A DNA stretch of 7,908 nt, from NCBI GenBank assembly GCA_964461295.1, contig CAYWTX010000177.1, positions 1 through 7,908 of the forward strand, in the 5' to 3' direction. The notes beneath the pieces were generated by a model. That model searched no databases. It was not told the DNA's origin and was given only the letters and a program-made list of their open reading frames with translations. The translations under genes were made by a program, and so were the position numbers. Below, piece after piece: positions 1 to 5,912 of the stretch (position 1 is the first letter of the stretch; each line of letters opens with the position of its first letter). Source of the stretch: CAYWTX01 sp964461295 (GTDB taxonomy: Bacteria; Planctomycetota; Phycisphaerae; SM23-33).

Positions 1-143
1 CAACTCCGCCGTGCGGTTTCGGCACGGTTGCCCCCGGACCGGTGACCGGTTGCTTCGCGTGGGCGGGCGTGGGCGGTCCCTCATTCGCACCCGACCGTGC
101 CGACACGCCACGGCTCCGCTTGAGAATGGTTCGGGGCGCCATG

Positions 144-161
144 CCGCCGGGCAGCCGGCGG
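144..161. repeat. Perfect GC inverted repeat upstream of the mannosidase gene
   Basis: CCGCCGG (144-150) and CCGGCGG (155-161) are exact reverse complements separated by the 4-nt loop GCAG. No T-run follows on either side, so this is not a canonical intrinsic terminator. It could be the tip of a dispersed palindromic repeat or a transcript-end hairpin of an upstream gene. Only the inverted repeat itself is seen; the role is unknown. Confidence 0.4.
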
Positions 162-196
162 GTCTGGCCGGGAGGGGGAGTGCTCTGGATTGGGGC

Positions 197-225
197 TTGA
201 CTTGCGCGGGCGGAGCGAATCGAAT
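197..225 (+). promoter_or_regulatory. Candidate sigma70-type promoter for the GH38 gene
   Basis: TTGACT (197-202) matches the -35 consensus at five of six positions. With a 17-nt spacer it is followed by TCGAAT (220-225), which matches four of six -10 positions. Transcription would start near 232 and leave a leader of about 60 nt before the GAGGAG ribosome site. The spacing is ideal but the -10 is weak, and GC-rich bacteria often use other promoter types. Confidence 0.35.
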
Positions 226-291
226 CGCGGGGGGCCATCGCACCGGGCGCAATCGGTGGGCTTGGCTGGATCGGCCTGACGAGGAGAGATC

Positions 292-3200
292 ATGCCGGGA
301 TTCGACGACGTACACGCGGCCGTGGAGCGATGGCGGAAGAACATCAAGGGCAAGTTCCGTGGGATCGCGTCGTTCGAGGAGCGGGCGCAGTTGCGGTTCG
401 ACGCCATCAAGGCGCGGATCAACCCGCGGCGCGTGGCGACGGGCGAGTGGCAGTTCCGCTCGTGCCACTACCGCGGCTGGGGCGACTACGAGTTCCTGGA
501 GGACTGGCGGACGATCCGGGTCGGCCAGACGTGGGGCGGGCCGGACATCTCGGCGTTCTTCAAGCGGCAGATCGCCATCCCTGCGGAACTGGACGGCCTG
601 AAGGTCGCCCTGCAGATCTACGTGGGCGGCGACTCGCTGGTGTCGATCGACGGCCGGGCGTACCACGGGCTGGATCTGTTCCGCAGCGAGATACCGATCG
701 CGGAGCGGGCGGCGGCGGGCAGGACGTACGACGTGCAGATCGAGAGCTTCATGAACTTCGGGGGCAGCAGCGCGAAGATTCAGGAGTTCATCATCGCGGA
801 CCTGGTGAGCGTGGACGAGGGGGTGCGTCAGGCGTACTGGGACCTGTGGTGCGCGGCGAAGATGCTGGCCGTGCCGGACCTGGACGAGAAGGTGCGCGAG
901 TTTGTGGAGCACCACCTGTGGGCGGCGATGAAACTCGTGCCGCTTCGCGAGACGGACGCGGGGGTGTTTCGCGCGGCCGTGCTGGAGGCGGCGAAGGCGG
1001 TGCGGGAGACGGTATACGCGACGGACCGGTTCAAGGGGCGGGGCATGCAGCACCTGGTGGGGCACTCGCACATCGACCTGGTGTTCATGTGGCCGTACAA
1101 GGAGTTCGTGCGGAAGATCGGGCGGACGCACGCGACGGCGTTGCGGCTGATGGAGCAGTACCCGCAGTTCCGGTTCGCGCAGAGCCAGGCGAAGATCTAT
1201 TCGGATTTGAAGCGGTATTACCCGGAGTTGTTCGGGCAGATCAAGCGGCGCGTGGCGGAGGGGCGGTGGGAGCCGCTGGGGGCGTTCTGGGTGGAGCCGG
1301 ACTGCAACTGCGTGTCGGGCGAGTCGTTGGTGCGGCAGGTGCTGCACGGGCAACGATTCTGGCGGCAGGAGTTCGGCGTGGTCAGCCGCACGTGCTGGCA
1401 GCCGGACGTGTTCGGCGTGAGCTGGGGCCTGGCGGGGATTCTGGCCCGCTGCGGGGTGCGGTACTTCGTGACCAACAAGATGGTGCCGTGGAACGACACG
1501 AACCCGTGGACGATGAACACGTTCTGGTGGGAGGGGATGGACGGCAGCCGCGTGCTGGGGATCGTGCCGCCGGGCCACTTCATGGGCGTGGTGGACCCGG
1601 ACATGCTGGACGGGCAGTGGCGGCGGTTCGCGGACAAGGAGACGATAGGCGAGACGTTGCACGTGTACGGCTGGGGAGACGGCGGCGGGGGCGTGGACGT
1701 GGAGATGATCGAGTCGGGCACCCGGTACGGGGACTTTCCCGGCCTGGTGCCGACGAAGTTTTCGGGCGCGGAGGAGGCGTTCGACCGCATCGCGGCGAAG
1801 GCGGCTGGGGCCAATCTGCCGGTGCTGCGCGACGAGATTTACCTGGAGGCGCACCGCGGAGCGGTCACGCACAAGGGGCGGCTGAAGAAGCTCAACCGCC
1901 GCGCGGAGATGCTGTACCGCGATGCGGAGATGGTGGCGTCGCTGGCGTGGGCGGGCGGGGCGGAGTACCCCTCGGCGAAGCTGGACGAGGGGTGGAAGGC
2001 GCTGCTGGACAACCAGTTCCACGATGCGCTGCCTGGGACGCACATCACGCCGGTGTACGGCGAACTGCTGGGCAAGTACGAGACGGTGCTGGCGATCGGG
2101 CGGGACGTGCGCGATGCGGCGCTGGCGGCGCTGACGGGGGCGGGGGAGGAAGAGATCGATCGCGGAGGCGCAGAGGACGCGGAGAAGAAGGAGGAGAAAG
2201 GGCTCGGGCGCGATTCGGTTGTGGTCTTCAACTCCCAACCGTGGACACGGTCGGACATCCTGGCGATTGCCGGGGAACTTGTGGGGCCGCGGGCGGTGGC
2301 GGAGGGGATGGCGAACATGCCGGCGCAGCAGGATGTGACGGATCTGGAGGGGCGCGCGTGGCGTCTGGTGAAGATGCGCGACGTGCCCGCGTGCGGAGTG
2401 CGACTGCTGAAGATGGTAAGTGCCCCCAAGGGGGTGGAAGGACGCGCTGCGTCGCGTCCCTCGGTGGTCGCACGGGCCGATGGTATGCGCTTCGTATTGG
2501 AGAACGACCTGCTTCGCGCAACCGTGGACGCAGGTGGACACCTGGTCAGCCTGTACGACAAGGAGCACGACCGCGAGGTGCTCGTCGCGGGGCAGCGAGG
2601 CAACGAGTTCCAGCTCTTCGAGGACACGCCGGGCAAGTACGACGCCTGGGACATCGTCGAGACGTACAAGGACCACCCGGTGGACATGTCCGCGGCGACG
2701 ACGAGCGTGGCCGTGGAGGAGACCGGCCCGCTGAGGGCGTCGTTGCGGATGGAGAAGGCGTTCCACGGATCGAAGGTCGTGCAGCGGATCTGGCTGGCCG
2801 CGGGCGGGCGCGAGTTGTCGTTCGAGACGCTGGTGGACTGGACGGAGCGGCAGCGGCTGTTGAAAGTGGCGTTCCCGGTGGAGATTAACGCCAACTTCGC
2901 TACCTACGACATCGCGTACGGGAACATCGCGCGGGCCAACTATCCGCGGAACTCGCACGAGCGGGCGCGGTTCGAGTCGCCGTGCCAGCAATGGATGGAC
3001 CTGTCGCAGGCGGATTACGGCGTAAGCGTGCTGAACGACTGCAAGTACGGCTGCGACGTAGCCGGCAAGACGATGCGGCTGACGCTGCTGAAGGGGTCGA
3101 TCTCGCCAGACCCGGAGGCGGACAAGGAGCGGCACAGTTTCACGTATGTGCTGTACGCCCACGCGGGCGATTGGCGGGCGGCGCGGACGGTCGAGCGGGC

Positions 3201-3555
3201 GATGAACTTGAACAGTCCGATGCACGCGGCCACGGCGCGATCGGCGGGGCTGAAGGTTCGGGATGGGCAGAACTTCCTGGCGATCGAGGGCCCGTCGGCG
3301 GGGGGGTTGACGCTGGAGGCGGTGAAGCTGAGCGAGGACGTGTACGACGGCGCGGCGGGGGAGTTGGTCGTGCGGGTGGTGGAGAGGCACAACGCGACGG
3401 CGAAGGCGGCGCTGGTGCTGCCGAGGGCGGTGAAGGCGGCGTGGCGATGCAACCTCATGGAAGAAAAGGAGTTGGAACTTCCAGTCGAGGGAGGGCGGAT
3501 TGCGTTCACGGCCTGGCCGCACGAGATCGTGACGCTGCGCGCGGCGCTGGCGTGA
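292..3555 (+). CDS. Alpha-mannosidase, glycoside hydrolase family 38
   Basis: This 1087-residue enzyme should hydrolyse alpha-linked mannose by the retaining, zinc-dependent GH38 mechanism. There is no signal peptide, so it is probably cytoplasmic and acts on imported oligosaccharides. The ATG at 292 is preceded by GAGGAG at 281-286 with a 5-nt spacing. Residues about 50-170 form a beta-rich N-terminal domain. The catalytic domain starts with GHSHID (257-262), giving zinc ligands His260 and Asp262. WQPDVFG supplies Asp372, the family's nucleophile and metal ligand, and LHVYGWGDGGGG supplies His457. Downstream family signatures are EAHRGAVTHKG (519-529), NRRAE (535-539) and DNQFHDALPGTHI (573-585). 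The C-terminal beta domains include the LEN and LYDKE strands and end in a typical WPHEIVTLR tail. The length is normal for large bacterial members. Residues 618-640 and 709-724 look like repeat-derived linker insertions. It is convergent with the LarA gene. The substrate linkage cannot be read from sequence. Confidence 0.95.
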   Translation: MPGFDDVHAAVERWRKNIKGKFRGIASFEERAQLRFDAIKARINPRRVATGEWQFRSCHYRGWGDYEFLEDWRTIRVGQTWGGPDISAFFKRQIAIPAELDGLKVALQIYVGGDSLVSIDGRAYHGLDLFRSEIPIAERAAAGRTYDVQIESFMNFGGSSAKIQEFIIADLVSVDEGVRQAYWDLWCAAKMLAVPDLDEKVREFVEHHLWAAMKLVPLRETDAGVFRAAVLEAAKAVRETVYATDRFKGRGMQHLVGHSHIDLVFMWPYKEFVRKIGRTHATALRLMEQYPQFRFAQSQAKIYSDLKRYYPELFGQIKRRVAEGRWEPLGAFWVEPDCNCVSGESLVRQVLHGQRFWRQEFGVVSRTCWQPDVFGVSWGLAGILARCGVRYFVTNKMVPWNDTNPWTMNTFWWEGMDGSRVLGIVPPGHFMGVVDPDMLDGQWRRFADKETIGETLHVYGWGDGGGGVDVEMIESGTRYGDFPGLVPTKFSGAEEAFDRIAAKAAGANLPVLRDEIYLEAHRGAVTHKGRLKKLNRRAEMLYRDAEMVASLAWAGGAEYPSAKLDEGWKALLDNQFHDALPGTHITPVYGELLGKYETVLAIGRDVRDAALAALTGAGEEEIDRGGAEDAEKKEEKGLGRDSVVVFNSQPWTRSDILAIAGELVGPRAVAEGMANMPAQQDVTDLEGRAWRLVKMRDVPACGVRLLKMVSAPKGVEGRAASRPSVVARADGMRFVLENDLLRATVDAGGHLVSLYDKEHDREVLVAGQRGNEFQLFEDTPGKYDAWDIVETYKDHPVDMSAATTSVAVEETGPLRASLRMEKAFHGSKVVQRIWLAAGGRELSFETLVDWTERQRLLKVAFPVEINANFATYDIAYGNIARANYPRNSHERARFESPCQQWMDLSQADYGVSVLNDCKYGCDVAGKTMRLTLLKGSISPDPEADKERHSFTYVLYAHAGDWRAARTVERAMNLNSPMHAATARSAGLKVRDGQNFLAIEGPSAGGLTLEAVKLSEDVYDGAAGELVVRVVERHNATAKAALVLPRAVKAAWRCNLMEEKELELPVEGGRIAFTAWPHEIVTLRAALA
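2161..2200 (+). repeat. GGAG-rich interspersed-repeat-like segment inside the GH38 gene
   Basis: The stretch is purine-rich with recurring GGAGG/CAGAGG/CGGAG units and encodes RGGAEDAEKKEEK (residues 624-636). It sits between the alpha-helical region after the catalytic domain and the first C-terminal beta domain (VVVFNSQPW). From memory it resembles a dispersed repeat built on CGGAGGCGCAGAGG-like units that is usually intergenic in environmental bacteria. It is in frame and lacks stops. Only one copy lies in this window, so its repeat identity is inferred. Confidence 0.45.
2423..2459. repeat. Two adjacent perfect inverted repeats inside the GH38 gene
   Basis: CCCCC (2423-2427) and GGGGG (2430-2434) flank a 2-nt centre. 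Six bases on, GGACGCG (2440-2446) and CGCGTCC (2453-2459) flank a 6-nt loop. Together they encode a linker of about 15 residues (709-724, SAPKGVEGRAASRPS plus flanks) just before the RFVLEN strand that opens the next beta domain. A linker this rich in Ala, Gly, Pro and Arg, made of back-to-back palindromes, looks like a small palindromic element accepted in frame. Confidence 0.45.
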
Positions 3556-3586
3556 AAAAACAGTGTCTTTCCGGAGCGGATCCTCA

Positions 3587-3711
3587 GGTCTTGTAGAGGG
3601 CTGCCCGATAGAATGGATGTAGAAGCGGTTCGAACAACTGCCCATGTTATAGGGCGCAAGACTTTAAGAACATACGGGCGAACTGCTTCCAGACCGACTT
3701 CCACTTGAAAC
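3587..3711 (+). ncRNA. Possible structured RNA of unknown family before the terminator
   Basis: The convergent intergenic region is visibly less GC-rich than the genes around it and contains a long imperfect hairpin. Bases 3622-3632 pair with 3679-3689 over 11 bp with one G-U pair. An alternative inner helix pairs GCCC (3640-3643) with GGGC (3676-3679), then ATGTT (3644-3648) with AACAT (3669-3673) around a 2-nt bulge. GTCTTG (3588-3593) is also a perfect complement of CAAGAC (3657-3662), which allows a long-range or pseudoknotted pairing. A rho-independent terminator follows at once. It could be an independent small RNA or the 3' untranslated region of the mannosidase mRNA. I do not recognise tmRNA, SRP, RNase P or a known riboswitch; 6S RNA cannot be excluded. 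Boundaries are approximate. Confidence 0.35.
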
Positions 3712-3731
3712 GTGGAGGTCGGTTTTCTTCT
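3694..3731 (+). terminator. Rho-independent terminator downstream of GH38 / putative RNA
   Basis: CCGACTTCCAC (3694-3704) pairs with GTGGAGGTCGG (3712-3722) over 11 bp with a single G-U pair, closing a 7-nt loop (TTGAAAC). TTTTCTTCT follows immediately on the + strand. The flanking AGA at 3691-3693 can also pair with the first Ts. On the - strand the hairpin is not followed by a T-run, so it should mainly stop + transcripts about 140-175 nt past the mannosidase stop codon and only poorly stop those from the LarA operon. Confidence 0.85.
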
Positions 3732-3805
3732 GGGCGGTGGGAGAGGCAGTCGCCGCGAAGCAAGCTTCGACGAGGGTCGTTGCGCGGATGGAGGGTTGGG
3801 GGGGT

Positions 3806-5107
3806 CTACGTTCGCAGGCGGAGCATGGTGTAGGGGCCTTCGGGGATGACGCAGATGCGGGCGGCGGGGTGGGCGGCGGCGTAGTCGTCGATGGCCCGCT
3901 GGGCGCGGTCGCGGGCGGAGCCCTGGCCGAGCATGGGATTCACCGCGATGTGCATCTGGACGCGCTGGGCGATGCCGTCGCTGACGAACCACAGCTTCCG
4001 CGGGCCGATGACGCGCAACACCTTCGCCTGCATCTGCAACTCCCACTGATCCAGTTCGGTGCGCTGGGCGTTGGCCTCGATGTGCGCGAGGAACTCCGGC
4101 CAGCGGTCTGCCCAGGTCATCATCAGGTCGGTGAAGGCGTCGCTGCCGAGCCTCTCGTTGCAGGCCGAGACCTGCAACAGGGTGCTGCCCGGGTGCAGGG
4201 CGGGCAGGGCGGTGCACATGCCCTTGACGGTCTGGTAGAACGTCTGATCCAGCGGATAGCCCCCGCCGTTGGTGATGACGAAGTCGTAGGGGCGGTCGAT
4301 CTGGGCGGTGGTCCACTGGCGGACCTGTCGGCAGCCGGCCTCGTGAGCGGCGACAAGGCTGCCGCAGTAGATGCCGGCGATGCGGCGGTCGCCCGTGATG
4401 GCGACGTTGAAGAGGAAGTCGACGCCGACGGCACGGGCGACCTTGAGGGCGATCTCGTGGCAGGGGTTGCCGTCCAGCACGCCGGTGTCAGCGCTGGGGT
4501 GGGCGAGCGTCTGGTAGCCGTGGAACCGCTGCACGGTGTGGAGGTCCACCAGGGCGGGGCAGACGCCCTTGCGCCCGCCGCTGAACCCGGCCATGAAGTG
4601 GGCTTCGACGTAGCCGGTGACGATGCGGAAGTCGGCCTCGGCGAAGCGGCGGCAGAGGCTGACGGGCGGGTCGTCGCTGACTCGCGTGAGCGTGGCGGCA
4701 TCCTCGGCGCGGTGGTCGATCACCTCCACGCGGGCGAGGACGTCCTTGCCGACGAGGTGCTCGTGCTCGGCGGGCGTGCTTGGCCGGTGCATGCCCGTGC
4801 CGACGATGATGACGATCTGGGCGTCGGCAACGCCGCAGTCGTTGAGGACCTTGAGCATGGGGGGCAGGAACAGTTGGTTGGGCACGGGGCGCGTGATGTC
4901 GGAGATGGTGATGGCGACGGTCCGCGGTCGCTTGAGGCGGAGCAGTTCCGCCAGCGGCGGCGAGCCGATGGGCGCGGCGAGGGCGGCGGCCACGGCCTCG
5001 TCGGGGCGCGGCACGGCCGGGACGTTCTGCCCGACGAGCACGTCGGCGGAGTCGGGCACGTGCAGTTCCATTCCGTCTTTGCCGTAGAGAAGGTGGACGG
5101 GTTTCAT
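3806..5107 (-). CDS. LarA-family nickel-dependent 2-hydroxyacid racemase homologue (DUF2088)
   Basis: This 433-residue protein belongs to the family of lactate racemase LarA, which uses the nickel-pincer nucleotide cofactor to racemise or epimerise 2-hydroxyacids in the cytoplasm. The LarA signature residues are present in the right spacing: SDITRP (Asp70, Arg73), GTGMHRP (His107), GYVEAHFMAGFSGGRKG (His170, and Lys180 that would carry the cofactor), and RFH (His196), 16 residues after the lysine as in LarA (Lys184/His200). NGGGYPLDQ...YQTVKG follows with Lys296 as the likely counterpart of LarA Lys298. It should therefore be catalytically competent. The family has diverged to malate, hydroxyglutarate, sugar-acid and other substrates, so lactate is not assured. 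No larB, larC or larE cofactor genes lie in the window. The ATG at 5107-5105 overlaps the TGA of the upstream toxin gene (ATGA), and only a weak AAAGAG precedes it, implying translational coupling. Confidence 0.88.
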   Translation of the reverse strand: MKPVHLLYGKDGMELHVPDSADVLVGQNVPAVPRPDEAVAAALAAPIGSPPLAELLRLKRPRTVAITISDITRPVPNQLFLPPMLKVLNDCGVADAQIVIIVGTGMHRPSTPAEHEHLVGKDVLARVEVIDHRAEDAATLTRVSDDPPVSLCRRFAEADFRIVTGYVEAHFMAGFSGGRKGVCPALVDLHTVQRFHGYQTLAHPSADTGVLDGNPCHEIALKVARAVGVDFLFNVAITGDRRIAGIYCGSLVAAHEAGCRQVRQWTTAQIDRPYDFVITNGGGYPLDQTFYQTVKGMCTALPALHPGSTLLQVSACNERLGSDAFTDLMMTWADRWPEFLAHIEANAQRTELDQWELQMQAKVLRVIGPRKLWFVSDGIAQRVQMHIAVNPMLGQGSARDRAQRAIDDYAAAHPAARICVIPEGPYTMLRLRT

Positions 5108-5577
5108 GATTCGTGCTCTTTCGCGAGCAGTTGCAGGAACGAATCGATTTCCGCAAGAAACGCGTTCAGGGCGGCCTCGCCATCCCTCACCAAGGCCGTC
5201 ATTCGTCCCCAGTCAAGTCGGGAAGCATACCCATGGTGGTAGAAGTGTCGGAAGTCACAGTAGTCTTTCAGTCGCGAGTGCATGGCCGGCGAGATGACTG
5301 CCGGCCGATGCTGGTTGGGGGTGATCAATGCCTGGAGCAGTTCGCTATGCCAAGCCGGTCCCCGTGGGAGGGATTTGTCGACAAGCTTGAGGATTCGTTT
5401 GCCCGTACACTCGATGCCGTTGTACAGCGACTGCAGGAAACCGGCCAAGGCGGCGAGTTCGATAGTTGTCGGCTCGCCTCCCGTCGCGATTCTTGCCAGC
5501 AAGGGGCGGAATGCATCGAGCAGCAACCCGAGTTCATCTCTCTCAGCATCCAGTTGTTCTCGAAGCTCATCCAACAC
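5104..5577 (-). CDS. HEPN-family ribonuclease toxin, HepT-like
   Basis: This 157-residue, mainly helical protein has the layout of HepT-like HEPN toxins, which cut RNA as dimers until inactivated by a partner nucleotidyltransferase. The motif RHFYHHGY gives R-x4-H-x-Y: Arg110 and His115 are the expected RNase residues and Tyr117 is the tyrosine that MntA-type antitoxins AMPylate in characterised type VII systems. Other family-like blocks are LYNGIECTGKRI (51-62), LP-x-G-x-x-WH near residues 70-77, and RPAVIS (91-96). The start is a GTG at 5577 inside the 3' end of the antitoxin gene. A strong AAGGAG (5596-5591) lies 13 nt upstream, continuing into GGGG. The gene overlaps the antitoxin by 11 nt and the LarA gene by 4 nt. 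A TTG start one codon later is possible. No truncation or missing active residue is seen. Confidence 0.85.
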   Translation of the reverse strand: MLDELREQLDAERDELGLLLDAFRPLLARIATGGEPTTIELAALAGFLQSLYNGIECTGKRILKLVDKSLPRGPAWHSELLQALITPNQHRPAVISPAMHSRLKDYCDFRHFYHHGYASRLDWGRMTALVRDGEAALNAFLAEIDSFLQLLAKEHES

Positions 5578-5854
5578 GTTGGAGTCGCCCCTCCTTCCGC
5601 TTCAGGTACTTGGTGAAAGGTCGGTCATCGTCCAGGTCCACCAGATCCAGTTCACGCCTCGGTATCCTGTCCCCCGCCTTCGACCAGGCCCGGAAGAACT
5701 CCTTCGCCGGCAATCCGGAAACCGCCAGGTCAATATCCGAATACTCGTCCATCTCGCCCGTGACGGCGGAACCGAAGACGTAGACTTCCTTGGCGCCGAA
5801 CTGCTTCAGCACCTCGGCCGCCTGCTCGATCTGTCCCTTCAGTTCGTCGGTCAT
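5567..5854 (-). CDS. Minimal nucleotidyltransferase (MntA-like antitoxin)
   Basis: This 95-residue protein is a minimal nucleotidyltransferase of the DNA polymerase beta superfamily. The defining GS-x10-DxD motif is intact: Gly28-Ser29 in VFGSAV, then Asp40 and Asp42 in YSDIDLAV. A third acidic residue is probably Asp70 in RRELDLVDL, which completes the metal site. In characterised type VII toxin-antitoxin systems such a protein transfers AMP from ATP onto a tyrosine of the HEPN toxin and silences it. The gene lies directly before the HepT-like gene and overlaps it by 11 nt, so the two should be made together. The ATG at 5854-5852 is preceded by GGAAGG (5870-5865) at 8 nt. An alternative role as a stand-alone nucleotidyltransferase is unlikely given this partner. 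Confidence 0.87.
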   Translation of the reverse strand: MTDELKGQIEQAAEVLKQFGAKEVYVFGSAVTGEMDEYSDIDLAVSGLPAKEFFRAWSKAGDRIPRRELDLVDLDDDRPFTKYLKRKEGRLQRVG

Positions 5855-5874
5855 GGCATTCGCCTTCCGGGCCT

Positions 5875-5903
5875 ATTCTACACGGCCGGCATGGAATCCT
5901 CAG
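5875..5903 (-). promoter_or_regulatory. Candidate promoter of the toxin-antitoxin operon
   Basis: On the - strand TAGAAT (5880-5875) matches five of six -10 positions. It lies about 20 nt before the ATG of the antitoxin gene and just upstream of its GGAAGG ribosome site, so the leader would be short. At a 17-nt spacing the -35 position reads CTGAGG (5903-5898), a poor match. The 58-nt gap after the aminopeptidase stop shows no terminator, so read-through from that gene is also possible. No clear operator palindrome is seen. Confidence 0.3.
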
Positions 5904-5912
5904 GTCCGATTC

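Larger units (their letters stand above)
1..291. other. Upstream region without a supportable gene
   Basis: I see no gene here. Frames that stay open across it give arginine/glycine/proline-rich products typical of random GC-rich DNA, and none looks like a protein family. A frame-3 reading is open from the window edge to a TGA at 198-200, but its product is also featureless, so it is not good evidence for the 3' end of an upstream gene. The stretch contains a perfect GC hairpin (144-161), a palindromic ACCGGT-G-ACCGGT motif (38-50) and a candidate promoter (197-225) for the mannosidase gene. Confidence 0.5.

Noticed and set aside
38..50. ACCGGT-G-ACCGGT palindrome as an operator
   Set aside because: It is self-complementary around one central base but isolated, about 150 nt from the nearest candidate promoter and with no regulator gene nearby; chance is likely in GC-rich DNA.
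330..2888. Long + strand open frame (852 codons) overlapping the mannosidase in another frame
   Set aside because: The product is a Gly/Arg/Ala-rich out-of-frame shadow; the 292-3555 frame carries the whole GH38 domain set.
3625..3645. GGTTCGAAC motif resembling the T-loop of a tRNA
   Set aside because: The flanking bases do not form a T-stem, and no anticodon arm, D-arm or acceptor stem can be drawn.
3613..3711. Small + strand open frame (ATG at 3613, 32 codons) in the convergent intergenic region
   Set aside because: It has no well-spaced ribosome site, overlaps the hairpin and terminator stem, and its Arg/Thr-rich product resembles nothing; the RNA structure explains the sequence better.
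3756..3772. Small hairpin CGAAG-CAAG-CTTCG as terminator for the LarA operon
   Set aside because: Only a 5-bp stem and no T-run in the - direction, so it is not supportable as an intrinsic terminator.
3737..5242. Long + strand open frame (501 codons) antisense to the LarA gene
   Set aside because: It mirrors the racemase codons in GC-rich DNA; its product is Gly/Ala/Asp/Val-rich without family signatures, whereas the - strand frame has every LarA catalytic motif.
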